From Mesorhizobium shangrilense (GTDB lineage: Bacteria > Pseudomonadota > Alphaproteobacteria > Rhizobiales > Rhizobiaceae): a stretch of DNA of 64,000 bases. Position 1 is the stretch's first letter. Every line of letters begins with the position of its first letter. Position numbers and translations under genes: made by a program. The notes under the pieces were generated by a model. That model ran no database searches and was not told the DNA's origin. It saw only the letters and a program-made list of their open reading frames with translations. Location of the stretch: positions 2,914,001-2,978,000 of the forward strand of contig NZ_JBEWSZ010000001.1 of NCBI RefSeq assembly GCF_040537815.1, written 5' to 3'. Shown here in pieces: positions 54,528-63,929 of the stretch.

Positions 54528-55297
54528 CGCCGGCGCCAAAACCTGTCCCTGCGCGGCTGGCCGGCAAGGTGGTGCTGATCACCGGCGCCGCGAGCGGCAT
54601 CGGCGCTGCGATCGCGCGCCGCTGCATGTCGGAAGGCGGCAAGGTCGCATGCGTGGACCAGAATGCCGAAGCTGCCGCAACACTTGCCGTAGAGCTCGGT
54701 CCGGACGCGCTGTCCGTCCAATGCGACGTGAGAGATATCGACGCGGTCCGGCAGGCCGTGGATGTCACGCGCGAACGGTTCGGACGGCTTGACGGGCTGG
54801 TGCACAACGCAGCCGCGCCTTCGACGGATGGAACCGTCACCGATCTTGATCCGGACAAATGGCGTCTAGAGATCGACGTCAGCCTGACAGGCGCCTTCCT
54901 GGTCAGCAAGTTCGTGGTGCCGCTGATCGCCGACGGTGGCGGCGGATCGATCGTTCTCATCGGCTCGCAATTCGCCCGGGTCGCCGTCGGCAAGGCGGTC
55001 GCCTATTGCGCGGCCAAGGCCGGGCTCGTCCACCTCGCCAAGGCGATGGCCGTCGATCACGCTGGCCAGGGCATCCGCGTCAACAGCCTGTCGCCCGGAG
55101 CCGTGGCCACGGCGCGACTGTTGCAGCGATGGCCCGACCTCGACGCCGCTGATGCCGGACTTGGCCCCGCGCATCTCCTTGGCCGCATTGCCCAACCCGA
55201 CGAGATCGCGGCTGCCGCGGCCTTCCTGCTCTCCGCCGATGCCTCGTTCGTCACCGGAACCGACCTGCTCGTGGACGGCGGCTATGCGGCACGTTGA
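54524..55297 (+). CDS. SDR-family NAD(P)-dependent oxidoreductase
   Basis: 257 residues, classical SDR. Cofactor motif VLITGAASGIGAAIARR, HNAAAP in place of NNAG, catalytic YCAAK preceded by Ser in LIGSQFARV, C-terminal VTGTDLLVDGGYAAR. ATGA overlap with the MFS gene. Likely oxidises a hydroxyl of the pathway substrate; identity unknown. Confidence 0.9.
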   Translation: MTPAPKPVPARLAGKVVLITGAASGIGAAIARRCMSEGGKVACVDQNAEAAATLAVELGPDALSVQCDVRDIDAVRQAVDVTRERFGRLDGLVHNAAAPSTDGTVTDLDPDKWRLEIDVSLTGAFLVSKFVVPLIADGGGGSIVLIGSQFARVAVGKAVAYCAAKAGLVHLAKAMAVDHAGQGIRVNSLSPGAVATARLLQRWPDLDAADAGLGPAHLLGRIAQPDEIAAAAAFLLSADASFVTGTDLLVDGGYAAR

Positions 55298-55327
55298 ACC
55301 CATTTTCCCAATGCAAGGTTTCTCGAC

Positions 55328-56353
55328 ATGACACTGCTTGTTACAGGCGGCACCGGTTTCGTCATGAGCACCGTCGCACGGCATTGGCTTGACCGCGATC
55401 CCAACGCGCGCGCCGTCATCCTCGACCGTTCGGGGCTCGATGCGATGGCGGAGAAATATTTCGCCGACGTGCACGGCCGCCTGAGCGTCATTCGAGCCGA
55501 TATACTCGACGCCTCTGCATGGTCCGGACTTCTCGACGCCGAAAAAATCACCGCCGTCGTGCACGGCGCGACGATCACGCCGATCTCGCGCGGCAGCGCG
55601 TCCGAGGCAAAGCGCCAGCCGGAAGCGGAAGATCCGGCCCGCATCGTCGATGTGAACCTGATGGGAACCGTGCGCATTCTGGAATGGGCGCGAGCCCAGC
55701 CTGGCATCCGACGGTTCGTCTATGTCAGCTCCGGCTCGGTCTACCGCCACCACGGGCCGGACTGGAGCGGCGAACCACTACCCGAGGACGGCTATGTCGC
55801 GCCGCTCACCCTCTACGGTATCTCCAAGTTCGCTGCGGAAATGGTCGTCAACCGTTACGTCGACCTGTTCGGCCTTTCGGCCGTTTCGGTACGGCTGGCG
55901 TCGGTCTACGGACCGATGGACCGCGCCACGGAAAGCCGCAACTTTCGTCATGTGCCCAACCGTGTCGCCCATATGGCGATTGCCGGCGAGACGATCCGGC
56001 CCAACAGCCTCGAACCGGTCGGCGACTATGTCCTCTCGACCGACGTGGCGCGGGCGATCACCGCGCTGATCGAGGCGCCCGGACTTCGCTACCGCCACTA
56101 CAATATCGGCAGCGGCGAGGCCGTCACCATCGGCGACATCATCGCCTGGGCGCGGGAACGTGTGCCCGGCCTCAAGGCCGAGACCAGTCCTGGCGACGCG
56201 GCCAACATCGTCCAGGACACGGCGCTCAAGGGCGGCATGTGGGGCGCCTATGACATTGCTCGCATCGAGCGCGATACCGCCTGGCGGCCACTGCCGGGCA
56301 AGAAAGCCTTCCACGCCTACATGGACTGGATTGTCGAAAACGAGACGAGCTGA
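55328..56353 (+). CDS. NAD-dependent epimerase/dehydratase family protein (extended SDR)
   Basis: 341 residues. LLVTGGTGFVMSTVARHWL (GxxGxxG), VYVSSGSVYR, catalytic YGISK, and NIGSGEAVTIGDII typical of extended SDRs. These enzymes change sugar-nucleotide or small hydroxyacid stereochemistry; some act on uronates or erythronates. It lies in the operon 30 nt after the SDR. Confidence 0.88.
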   Translation: MTLLVTGGTGFVMSTVARHWLDRDPNARAVILDRSGLDAMAEKYFADVHGRLSVIRADILDASAWSGLLDAEKITAVVHGATITPISRGSASEAKRQPEAEDPARIVDVNLMGTVRILEWARAQPGIRRFVYVSSGSVYRHHGPDWSGEPLPEDGYVAPLTLYGISKFAAEMVVNRYVDLFGLSAVSVRLASVYGPMDRATESRNFRHVPNRVAHMAIAGETIRPNSLEPVGDYVLSTDVARAITALIEAPGLRYRHYNIGSGEAVTIGDIIAWARERVPGLKAETSPGDAANIVQDTALKGGMWGAYDIARIERDTAWRPLPGKKAFHAYMDWIVENETS

Positions 56354-56365
56354 GAGGAATTCGCC

Positions 56366-57307
56366 ATGCCGCAAAACACTGCCACGCCACCGGCGAACGA
56401 CCAGCCGCGCGACTTCGTCGGCTACGGACCAAAGCCGCCCTTCATGACATGGCCGGGCGGCGTGAAGGTCGCCGTCAATCTGGTCCTCAACTACGAGGAA
56501 GGGTCCGAGTACTCATGGATCGAGGACGGCCGCAACGACAATTGGGGCGAGTACAACATCCCCAACAGCCCGCCGGTGCGCGACCTCGGCACCGAGACAC
56601 ATTTCGAATATGGCAGCCGTGCCGGCGTGTGGCGGCTTGCCCGCCTGTTCGACCGCTACAACATTCCGATCACGGTATCGGCCTGTGCGGTCGCCCTGGA
56701 GCGCAATCCAGCCGTCGTCGAATGGATGAATGCGCGCGGCCATGACCTGCTCGGCCATGGGCTTCGCTGGGCCGACTATTCGATGATGGAGCGCGAGCAG
56801 GAGGAGCGCGAACTGCATCAGGCGATCGCGCTCTACAAGAAGCTGACCGGCCAGCGCCCGCCCAGTTGGAATTGCCGCTCGTTTCCGAGCGTTAATACAC
56901 GTGACCTGCTCGTAGGCGAGGGCGGCTTCCTCTACCATTCCGACCCGTGCAACGACGACCTGCCCTATTTCACCGACCACGCCGGCACGCGCATTCTTGT
57001 CGTTCCCTATTCGAAGACCCTCAACGACAGCCGCTATCTGATCTCGCCGGGCTACAGCAACCCACGCGACTTCGCCGAGGATTGCCGCTCCGCCATCGAC
57101 TACATGCTCGGCGAAGCCGACGAGACCGGCGGCCGCATGCTGACGATCGGCATCCATTGCCGCTGGACCGGCCAGCCCAACCGCGCCTCGGGCCTGCGCG
57201 AGGTGATCGAGCATGTGACCAATACACCCGGCGTTGCCTTCATGCGCCGTCTCGACATTGCGCGTCACTGGCTTGACCATCATGAGAGCTTCGAAAGCCG
57301 TGCCTGA
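56366..57307 (+). CDS. Polysaccharide-deacetylase-fold protein, PuuE allantoinase-like
   Basis: 313 residues. N-terminus RDFVGYGPKPPFMTWPGGVK, VNLVLNYEEGSEYS and later LGHGLRWADYSMM, PSWNCRSFPSV and TIGIHCRWTGQPNRASGLRE closely follow PuuE, the NodB-fold, metal-independent allantoinase. Relatives act on other ureido or amide compounds. AGAGGAA precedes the start. It overlaps the next gene by 26 nt, and that gene is also of an allantoinase-related family. Confidence 0.88.
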   Translation: MPQNTATPPANDQPRDFVGYGPKPPFMTWPGGVKVAVNLVLNYEEGSEYSWIEDGRNDNWGEYNIPNSPPVRDLGTETHFEYGSRAGVWRLARLFDRYNIPITVSACAVALERNPAVVEWMNARGHDLLGHGLRWADYSMMEREQEERELHQAIALYKKLTGQRPPSWNCRSFPSVNTRDLLVGEGGFLYHSDPCNDDLPYFTDHAGTRILVVPYSKTLNDSRYLISPGYSNPRDFAEDCRSAIDYMLGEADETGGRMLTIGIHCRWTGQPNRASGLREVIEHVTNTPGVAFMRRLDIARHWLDHHESFESRA

Positions 57308-58643
57308 AACATTCGATACGCTGATCACCGGCGCGATCGTGGTCGGCACCAATACTCAAAACGCGGCCCAGGTCGGCATCGTCGACGGGCGTGTGGCCGC
57401 CTTGCTTGATCCCCGGGAACCGGCGGTGGCAAGGACGGTCATCGCCGCCGACGGCTGTATCCTTTTGCCCGGTCTCGTCGATGCGCACGCTCACCTGCGC
57501 GAGCCAGGCCTAACGCACAAGGAGGATTTTTCGTCCGGCACTCACGCGGCGGCGCTCGGCGGCGTGACGACTATTCTCGACATGCCGACCGACGATCCGT
57601 GGACGGCAACCGACGCCCAGCTTTCCGACAAGATGGCGCTGGCTCGCGGCCGCATCCATGTCGACGTAGGTTTCCAGGCGGTCGTCAGCCATGACCTCGA
57701 GCGGATCGCCCCACTGCACGGGCTGGCGCCGGTGTCGTTCGAACTTTTCACAGCCGATGTGCCCGAGCAGTTCCTGTTTGCCTCGATGGACGAGGTCGTC
57801 AGCGCTCTGAAGCGTTTCGCCAGGCTCGATACGCTGGTCGGCATCTCGCCCGGCGATCAGTCGCTCCTGATGGGCAGCGCCCAAAGCGACCGGACCGGCG
57901 GCATCGCTGCCTTCCTGGAGAGCCGCTCGGTTCTGGCTGAAGCCGTCGGTATCTCGCGGGCGTTGCTGGCGGGCGCCGCGACCGGGACCCGCATTCATGT
58001 GCGGCAGATCAATTCGGCGCTCGGCATCGAAACCTGGCGCCGGCTGCGCGGCATGGCCGATGCCAGCGTCGAGACCACGCCGCAGAACCTGTTCTTCACG
58101 GTGCAGGATTATGCAAGTCATGGCGCAAGGCTGAAGGGATCGCCCCCACTGCGCGACAAAGCCGATGTCGGAGCCTTGCGAGACGCACTCGCCGCCGGCC
58201 TGATCGACATCGTCGCCACGGACCATGCGCCGCACGACGCGGCGGAGAAGGCAGCGCGCTACGCGACTTTCGCCGAAATTCCAGGAGGAATGCCGGGGCT
58301 GCAAACGCTTCTGCAAGCCATGCTCAAGCTGGTCGATGAGGGTCTGATCGGGTTCCGCGACATCGCCCGCATGTGTGCCCAGAATCCGGCCGAAAGGTTC
58401 GGGCTGGGCCAACGCAAGGGGCGGATAGCCCCTGGCCACGACGCCGACATCCTGATCATAGATCCGCGCCAGGCCAGCGATATCCGCAACGCCGACCAGG
58501 TTTCGAAAGCCGGCTACACGCCGTTCGATGGATGGAGCGTGCGGGGCAGGCTGACGCGCGTCCTGCTTCGGGGCGAGGAGATCATGCGCGACGGCAGGCT
58601 GGTGGCCAACGGAAAAGGTCTGGTCCTGACACGGGAGCACTGA
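57282..58643 (+). CDS. Dihydroorotase/allantoinase-family amidohydrolase
   Basis: 453 residues. N-terminal metal site DAHAHLREPG; later IHVRQINSALG and metal Asp in VATDHAPHDAAEK; C-terminal GRIAPGHDADILIID. The position of the carbamylated Lys of allantoinase/dihydroorotase appears as SFELF, with Glu instead of Lys. Start placed at ATG 57282, as the longer reading is inside the PuuE-like gene. Probably opens a cyclic amide, but the ligand change makes the specificity doubtful. Confidence 0.87.
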   Translation: MRASKAVPETFDTLITGAIVVGTNTQNAAQVGIVDGRVAALLDPREPAVARTVIAADGCILLPGLVDAHAHLREPGLTHKEDFSSGTHAAALGGVTTILDMPTDDPWTATDAQLSDKMALARGRIHVDVGFQAVVSHDLERIAPLHGLAPVSFELFTADVPEQFLFASMDEVVSALKRFARLDTLVGISPGDQSLLMGSAQSDRTGGIAAFLESRSVLAEAVGISRALLAGAATGTRIHVRQINSALGIETWRRLRGMADASVETTPQNLFFTVQDYASHGARLKGSPPLRDKADVGALRDALAAGLIDIVATDHAPHDAAEKAARYATFAEIPGGMPGLQTLLQAMLKLVDEGLIGFRDIARMCAQNPAERFGLGQRKGRIAPGHDADILIIDPRQASDIRNADQVSKAGYTPFDGWSVRGRLTRVLLRGEEIMRDGRLVANGKGLVLTREH

Positions 58644-58649
58644 GACAAA

Positions 58650-59423
58650 ATGGGACTTCTCACAGCCAAGATCGCCATCGTCACGGGTGCAAGCTCCGGT
58701 ATCGGCCGCGCCATCGCCCGGCGTTTTGCCGTCGAGGGCGCCAGCGTGGTCATCGCCGACACGATCGAGACGCCGCTCGAAGGTGGCCCCACCACGAAAG
58801 AAATGATCGAGCACGCCGGCGGCACTGGCTTTTACGTCCAGACCGACATAGCGGACTGGAATGCCGTCGACCGGATGCTGCAAGCGACGATCGAGCGGTT
58901 CGGCCGGCTCGATATCATGGTCAACAACGCCGCCATCTACACCTCGACCAACCTGCTGGAAACCACGCCCGAACAGTGGGCCAAGGTGATCGGCGTCAAC
59001 CTCACCGGATTTTTCTACTGTTGCAAACGCGCCGTCGGGCAGATGCTCGGCCAGGAGCCTGTCAACGGCGTGCGTGGCCGCATCGTCAATATCTCGTCCC
59101 AGCACGGCATGGTCGCCTGCCCCGGTGACTTCCCCTATTCGGTGAGCAAGGGCGGGATTGTCCAGATGACGCGGCAGATCGCCATCGATCACGCCGACGA
59201 CCTCATCGTCTGCAACGCCATCGCGCCGGGCAAGATCATCACAGGCAAGCCGGGCATCGCCAACGATCCGGATTCGCTTGACTATTCGCGCCGCAGGACG
59301 CCGTGGCCGCGCCTCGGCCAACCCGACGATGTCGCCGGCGCGGCCCTCTTCCTGGCCAGTGACATGTCAACCTATGTCACCGGCGTCAACCTGATGGTCG
59401 ATGGCGGCTGGATGGCCGGCTGA
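58650..59423 (+). CDS. SDR-family oxidoreductase (glucose/3-oxoacyl reductase-like)
   Basis: 257 residues. AIVTGASSGIGRAIARRFA, NNAAIY, active-site Ser in VNISSQHG, YSVSK and C-terminal VTGVNLMVDGGWMAG: a complete classical SDR. It lies 6 nt after the amidohydrolase and closes the long operon starting at 47551. Substrate unknown. Confidence 0.9.
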   Translation: MGLLTAKIAIVTGASSGIGRAIARRFAVEGASVVIADTIETPLEGGPTTKEMIEHAGGTGFYVQTDIADWNAVDRMLQATIERFGRLDIMVNNAAIYTSTNLLETTPEQWAKVIGVNLTGFFYCCKRAVGQMLGQEPVNGVRGRIVNISSQHGMVACPGDFPYSVSKGGIVQMTRQIAIDHADDLIVCNAIAPGKIITGKPGIANDPDSLDYSRRRTPWPRLGQPDDVAGAALFLASDMSTYVTGVNLMVDGGWMAG

Positions 59424-59469
59424 CGGGCGGTCTTCGACCAGCTCGAATTGAGCTGCCCGTCGACATCCC

Positions 59470-59501
59470 GGCGAAGCGCAACACAGGCATTGCGCTTCGC
59501 C
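59470..59501. terminator. Perfect 12-bp hairpin between convergent operons
   Basis: GGCGAAGCGCAA (59470-59481) pairs with TTGCGCTTCGCC (59490-59501) around an 8-nt loop. It lies between the convergent SDR and SMP-30 genes and could terminate both. No T tract on the plus strand. Confidence 0.6.
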
Positions 59502-59516
59502 ATCTAAAGCAATGGA

Positions 59517-60422
59517 TCACTGGGGGTTCGCAACCTCATAGACCTTGCCGTGCCATGGCGCTGCGTCGATCTGGTCCAGCGCCATGACGTAAAGCACCTT
59601 TTCCTCGGGACCAAAGGCGAAATTCGGCATCGATGGCGACGGCACGGAGAGCGTGCGTAGCAGCTTGGCGTCCTTGTCGACCACGATGATCTTGCCCGGC
59701 GCATCAAGCGAGCGCGGGCTCTGCCCAATGTACATCTCGCCCTTCGCGTCCATCTTTATGCCGTCCGGCCAGATATGCGGCTGGTTGGGGAACAGGTCGT
59801 CGAGGCGCAGGAACACCCTGCGGTTCGCGAGGCTGTGGTCAGGCTGGACATCGAACTCGATGATGCGGTTGTCCTCGGTCTCGACCAGATAGAGGATCTT
59901 GCCGTCGTTCGACATGACGAGGCCATTGGCGTTGTGCAGGTCGCCCGCTTCCTTGGTAACTCTGCCGTCCTTGCCGATGTAATACGCGGACGCGTCGATC
60001 AGCGGACCGCCCTTGCCCGATCCGGTGAAATAGATGCCGCCGTCCTTGTCCGGCGCGAAATCATTCGGCCCGCTGAAGACATGTCCGTCCGAATCCTTGT
60101 TGTAAGGTGGCAAAGTCTTGCCGTCGGCCGAAATGCGGCCGATCGTGTTGTTGTCGTAGCAGGTGACAACGAATTCGCCTTTGGCTGTCGGCAGCACCGC
60201 CGACGGGCCACAGCCATCCTGTTTCCAGAACACCTCATTCTTCTTGCCGTCCCAGGTCGTGACGGTGCCGCGGCCATATTCGACGTAGAACAGCTTGTTC
60301 TGGTACCAGATCGGACCCTCAGCGAACCAGGCGTCGGCATTAACGACCTTGACGTCAGCAGCGTGGGCGGATGCAACAAAGGCAAAACCAAGTAACGCGG
60401 TCAGAAGACGTGGACTTGTCAT
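59517..60422 (-). CDS. SMP-30/gluconolactonase-family protein, exported
   Basis: 301 residues. Signal peptide MTSPRLLTALLGFAFVASAHA, then a six-bladed beta-propeller with AEGPIWY, HNANGLVMSNDGKILYL, FSGPNDFAPDKDGGIYFT and PDGIKMDAKGEMYIG, the calcium-binding Glu, Asn and Asp positions of SMP-30 lactonases. It likely hydrolyses a lactone in the periplasm. It precedes convergent genes and follows an MttB-like gene by 41 nt. Confidence 0.85.
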   Translation of the reverse strand: MTSPRLLTALLGFAFVASAHAADVKVVNADAWFAEGPIWYQNKLFYVEYGRGTVTTWDGKKNEVFWKQDGCGPSAVLPTAKGEFVVTCYDNNTIGRISADGKTLPPYNKDSDGHVFSGPNDFAPDKDGGIYFTGSGKGGPLIDASAYYIGKDGRVTKEAGDLHNANGLVMSNDGKILYLVETEDNRIIEFDVQPDHSLANRRVFLRLDDLFPNQPHIWPDGIKMDAKGEMYIGQSPRSLDAPGKIIVVDKDAKLLRTLSVPSPSMPNFAFGPEEKVLYVMALDQIDAAPWHGKVYEVANPQ

Positions 60423-60463
60423 GTCATTTCCCCTTCTTTCACATTGTTATCGCTTGATGTTTT

Positions 60464-62005
60464 CTACGGTTCTCCAGCGCCGATCTCCTCCTTCCGGCGC
60501 GTGACATAGGCGTCCAGTTCCTCACGGATGGCCGGGTCCATCACCGGCTCTTCATAGTCATGCAAAGCCTGCTGCCAGAGCAGCGTCGCGCGTTCGAGCG
60601 CATCGTGGCCGCCGGCTTCCTGCCAGCTCCCATAGTTCTGCCAATTGGAGAGCATCGGGCGGTAGAACGCCGTTTCGTAGCGCGCCATGGTGTGCTCGGA
60701 GCCGAAGAAATGGCCGCCGGTCGGCACGGCCTTTATCGCCTCGAAGCCGAGATCGTCTTCCTCGAAGGGCATGGGCCGCAGGAACTCGATCATGTTCTGC
60801 AGGATCTCGACGTCGAGGATGAGCTTCTCGTAGGAGGCTGTGAGCCCGCCCTCCAGCCAACCGGCCGCGTGATAGATCAGGTTGGCGCCGCCCAGCACGG
60901 CGCCCCAGGTCGCCATTCCCGTTTCATAGGCAGCCTGAAGATCAACGGCGTTGGACGCGTTGGCATTCGACGTGCGGTAAGGCAGCCGATAGCGGCGGGC
61001 CAGTTGCCCGGCGACGATATTGGCCTTGGTGTTCTCCGGCGTGCCAAAGGCCGGCGCCCCCGAGCGCATGTCGACATTCGATGTGAATGCGCCGTACATC
61101 ACCGGCGTGCCGGGATTGACGAGTTGCGTCAACGTCACCCCGAACAAGGCCTCGGCATTCTGTTGCGCCAGTGCCGCCGCCAGTGTGACCGGCGTCATCG
61201 CCCCCATCAGCGTGAACGGCGTGATGGTGATCGGTTGGCCATGCTCGGCCATGGCGATCAGCCCCTCCGCCATGGCTTCATCGAACAGCCGCGGCGAGTT
61301 GACGGAGATGATGGTGGTGACGCCGGGCGACGCCCGCATCGCTTCGACGGTAATGCCGCGCGCTATGGCCATCATGGCGATGCTGTCAACGGCGCGGCCG
61401 CGTCCGATCGCGGAGCAATGGAAACTCAGGTCGGACAGCGTCAGGTTGGCGCGATAGGTGTCCAGATGACGCGAATTGGCCGGCAGTTCCATCGGCGCCA
61501 CGACCTGGTTGCCGATGATATGGATGGCGTTGAAGTGGTGGGCGAGGCGGATGAAGTTCTCGTAGTCGCCAAGATTGCCTTGCCGCCGGCCGTTGATGCG
61601 GTCGTGCACGTTGGGTGGGCCGGCGACCAGTCCGAAGACCAGCGAATTGCCGCCGAGCGTGATTTGCTTGTCCGGATTGCGTGACGTGAGGGTGAACGAT
61701 GAAGGCGCGGTTTTCAGCGCCGCCATCACCAGGGACTCATCGATGCGCACGATGTTCTCATTGCGGTCAACGATGGCACCGGCCGTTTCGAACAGCGCCA
61801 GGACTTTCTCACCCATGACGCGGATGCCGAGTTCGGAAAGGATGCGCATCGAGGTGCGGTGCAGCTTGTCCATCTGCTCTTCGTTCAGCAGCTGCATCGG
61901 TGCATAGGGATTGGTCACGTGCTGCCACGGCAGCTGCGGGATGCCGCCGCCGCTACGGCTCGCCTTCGACCGTCGGCCGCCGCCGCGTCTTTCATGTGCC
62001 GTCAT
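60464..62005 (-). CDS. Trimethylamine methyltransferase (MttB)-superfamily protein without pyrrolysine
   Basis: 513 residues, continuous reading frame without internal TAG, so it is a non-pyrrolysine member (MtgB-like). The TIM barrel region contains LVFGLVAGPPNVHD, GAMTPVTLAAALAQQNAEAL and ANASNAVDLQAAYETG. GGAGG precedes ATG 62005. Members move methyl groups from quaternary amines (glycine betaine and related) to corrinoid proteins. No corrinoid protein gene lies in the window. It sits with a hydroxyacid dehydrogenase and DapA-like gene. Confidence 0.85.
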   Translation of the reverse strand: MTAHERRGGGRRSKASRSGGGIPQLPWQHVTNPYAPMQLLNEEQMDKLHRTSMRILSELGIRVMGEKVLALFETAGAIVDRNENIVRIDESLVMAALKTAPSSFTLTSRNPDKQITLGGNSLVFGLVAGPPNVHDRINGRRQGNLGDYENFIRLAHHFNAIHIIGNQVVAPMELPANSRHLDTYRANLTLSDLSFHCSAIGRGRAVDSIAMMAIARGITVEAMRASPGVTTIISVNSPRLFDEAMAEGLIAMAEHGQPITITPFTLMGAMTPVTLAAALAQQNAEALFGVTLTQLVNPGTPVMYGAFTSNVDMRSGAPAFGTPENTKANIVAGQLARRYRLPYRTSNANASNAVDLQAAYETGMATWGAVLGGANLIYHAAGWLEGGLTASYEKLILDVEILQNMIEFLRPMPFEEDDLGFEAIKAVPTGGHFFGSEHTMARYETAFYRPMLSNWQNYGSWQEAGGHDALERATLLWQQALHDYEEPVMDPAIREELDAYVTRRKEEIGAGEP

Positions 62006-62025
62006 TGCCGCACTCCTCCCACATT

Positions 62026-62994
62026 TCAGTAGCCACGCGTCGGATCGACGACGTTTTCCAGCGGCTCGCCGCGCCGATAACGGGCCAGGTTTTCCGCGAA
62101 CATCCGCACCGACTTGACATCCCAGCCGTCGTAGACGGACGAACAGTGCGGGGTGATGATCACGTTGTCGTAGCCCCAGAGGGGATGGTCGGCCGGCAGC
62201 GGCTCGGTGGCGAAGACGTCGAGCGCCGCCCCCCTGAGCCGGCGAGCTTCGAGAGCCTCGACAAGGGCGGCCTCCTCGACGACACCGCCGCGAGAAACAT
62301 CGATCAGAACCGCAGTCGGCTTCATCGCGGAAAACGCCTGTCGATCGACCAGCCCGCGCGTCGTCTCCAGGAGCGGCACGCAGCAAACGATGAAATCGGC
62401 ACGCGCCCAAAGCTCGGGCATGTCGCCGATGCGGTGGACCTCATCGACATTCGGGGTCGGCCCCGGCCGGGCCCGGGCGCCGAGCGTGACCATGCCCATC
62501 GCCTTGGCGCGGCGGGCCACGGCCTGTCCAGTCCTGCCAAGGCCCAGGATCAGCAATGTGCGCCCTTCGATGGGCTCGACACGGCCCGCCGTCCACCGCC
62601 GCGCCCGCTGGTCGCGGGCAAAGCCCGGCAGGCCCAGCGAGAAGGACAGCATCGCCCCCAGCGCGTATTCGGCCATCATGTCGGCGGCGACCCCGGCCGC
62701 GTTGGTCACCGTAACCTTGCTCGGATCCCATGGCAGCAGGTGATCGGTGCCCGAGCCGCCGACCGATACCCATCGCACAGTCGAACTTTCCAGGAGCGCC
62801 CGGCGCGGAAACAGCGGCGTGCCGGAGAAGCGCACGGAATAGACGATCTCCGCGCCGGTGTCGGCTATCATCTCGGCCAATCCGCCATAGCTGTCGCAGG
62901 CCGCGACCTGGAGATCAGGATGGCTCTCCGCCAGCACCGCGAGCGCCGGTTCCGGCTTGTCGCTGTGAACGATGATCGACGGACGGCCAGTCAT
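62026..62994 (-). CDS. D-isomer-specific 2-hydroxyacid dehydrogenase
   Basis: 322 residues. NAD motif LLILGLGRTGQAVARRAKA, catalytic Arg in DVSRGGVVEEAAL, Glu in AALDVFATEPLP and His in ITPHCSSVYD are all present. ATG 62994 lies 4 nt after the DapA-like stop, so the two are coupled. Reduces or oxidises a 2-keto/2-hydroxy acid, perhaps the product of the aldolase. Confidence 0.92.
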   Translation of the reverse strand: MTGRPSIIVHSDKPEPALAVLAESHPDLQVAACDSYGGLAEMIADTGAEIVYSVRFSGTPLFPRRALLESSTVRWVSVGGSGTDHLLPWDPSKVTVTNAAGVAADMMAEYALGAMLSFSLGLPGFARDQRARRWTAGRVEPIEGRTLLILGLGRTGQAVARRAKAMGMVTLGARARPGPTPNVDEVHRIGDMPELWARADFIVCCVPLLETTRGLVDRQAFSAMKPTAVLIDVSRGGVVEEAALVEALEARRLRGAALDVFATEPLPADHPLWGYDNVIITPHCSSVYDGWDVKSVRMFAENLARYRRGEPLENVVDPTRGY

Positions 62995-62998
62995 GGCT

Positions 62999-63916
62999 CT
63001 ACGCCCTGCGCCGCGCGGGAATGACCTCACTCGCTTCTCCAAGGGCGGCAAGAAGCGCCTTGCCGGCGGCAAGCGTGGTGTTTTCATGCGGAGCCCGCAG
63101 GTTGAGCCAGCGGTGATCGCCGGACCGCACCGCGAGCGCGGCCTTCATGCCGCCGATCAGCCCGGCGGCCTGCACCGCCTGCCGGAACGCCTTGATCGAG
63201 GCGTCGGCGGCGCTCACATCCCGGCCGGCGCGCACGCCGTCATAAACAGCTCTTATCGCCGCCGCATTGAGATTGACCGAGGCCGAAATACAGCCCGCCG
63301 CACCACCGGCCAGGCCTTGCGTCAACTGTGCCTCGGAGCTCGGGAACACCGAGAGGTTCGGCGCCGCCGCGATCACCGCTGCCGTGTTGTCCCAGTTGCC
63401 GGCACTGTCCTTGTAAGCCACGACCGTATCGGGAAACGCGCTGTTCAGCCGGGCAGCCAGCGCCGGCGTCACCGCCACGCCCGAATTCTGCGGAATGTGA
63501 TAGAGGATCAGCCGCAGCGACGGGCTCGCGACCCTTTCGATCAATTCGGCATAGTAACGCGCCTGCCCCTCGTCGCCCGCAGCGGTATAGAAGAACGATG
63601 GCAGCACCATCACGCTAGCACAGCCAAGGCCGACGGCATGGCTGCTCAGTTCCACGGTTTCCGGCAGCGCCGTGACCCCGGTGCCCGGCATCATCCTGCT
63701 GGGCGGAATGCCTGCGTTCACCAGCCATTCAAGCGCCTCGATACGCTCAGGCAGCGACAGCGACAGAGCCTCGCCGGTGGTGCCGAAGGGCGAAAGGAAG
63801 TGGGCGCCCTGGTCAAGCACCCATCGCGCGTGCCCGATCCAGAGATCACGGGCAATTCTGCCGTTGGCGTCGAAAGGCGTCAGGATCGGCGCGATCACGC
63901 CCTGGATGGTGTTCAT
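62999..63916 (-). CDS. Dihydrodipicolinate synthase (DapA)-family aldolase/lyase
   Basis: 305 residues. Family motifs: LSPFGTTGEALSL, catalytic Tyr in LYHIPQNSG and Schiff-base Lys in VAYKDSAGNW. AGGGAG precedes ATG 63916. Such proteins join or split pyruvate-type adducts; in catabolic clusters they are usually keto-deoxy-sugar-acid or hydroxyproline-type lyases rather than lysine biosynthetic enzymes. Confidence 0.9.
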   Translation of the reverse strand: MNTIQGVIAPILTPFDANGRIARDLWIGHARWVLDQGAHFLSPFGTTGEALSLSLPERIEALEWLVNAGIPPSRMMPGTGVTALPETVELSSHAVGLGCASVMVLPSFFYTAAGDEGQARYYAELIERVASPSLRLILYHIPQNSGVAVTPALAARLNSAFPDTVVAYKDSAGNWDNTAAVIAAAPNLSVFPSSEAQLTQGLAGGAAGCISASVNLNAAAIRAVYDGVRAGRDVSAADASIKAFRQAVQAAGLIGGMKAALAVRSGDHRWLNLRAPHENTTLAAGKALLAALGEASEVIPARRRA

Positions 63917-63929
63917 CGATGCTTCTCCC

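Noticed and set aside
60464..62005. Possible pyrrolysine-containing MttB
   Set aside because: The frame has no internal TAG, so it is the non-pyrrolysine type.
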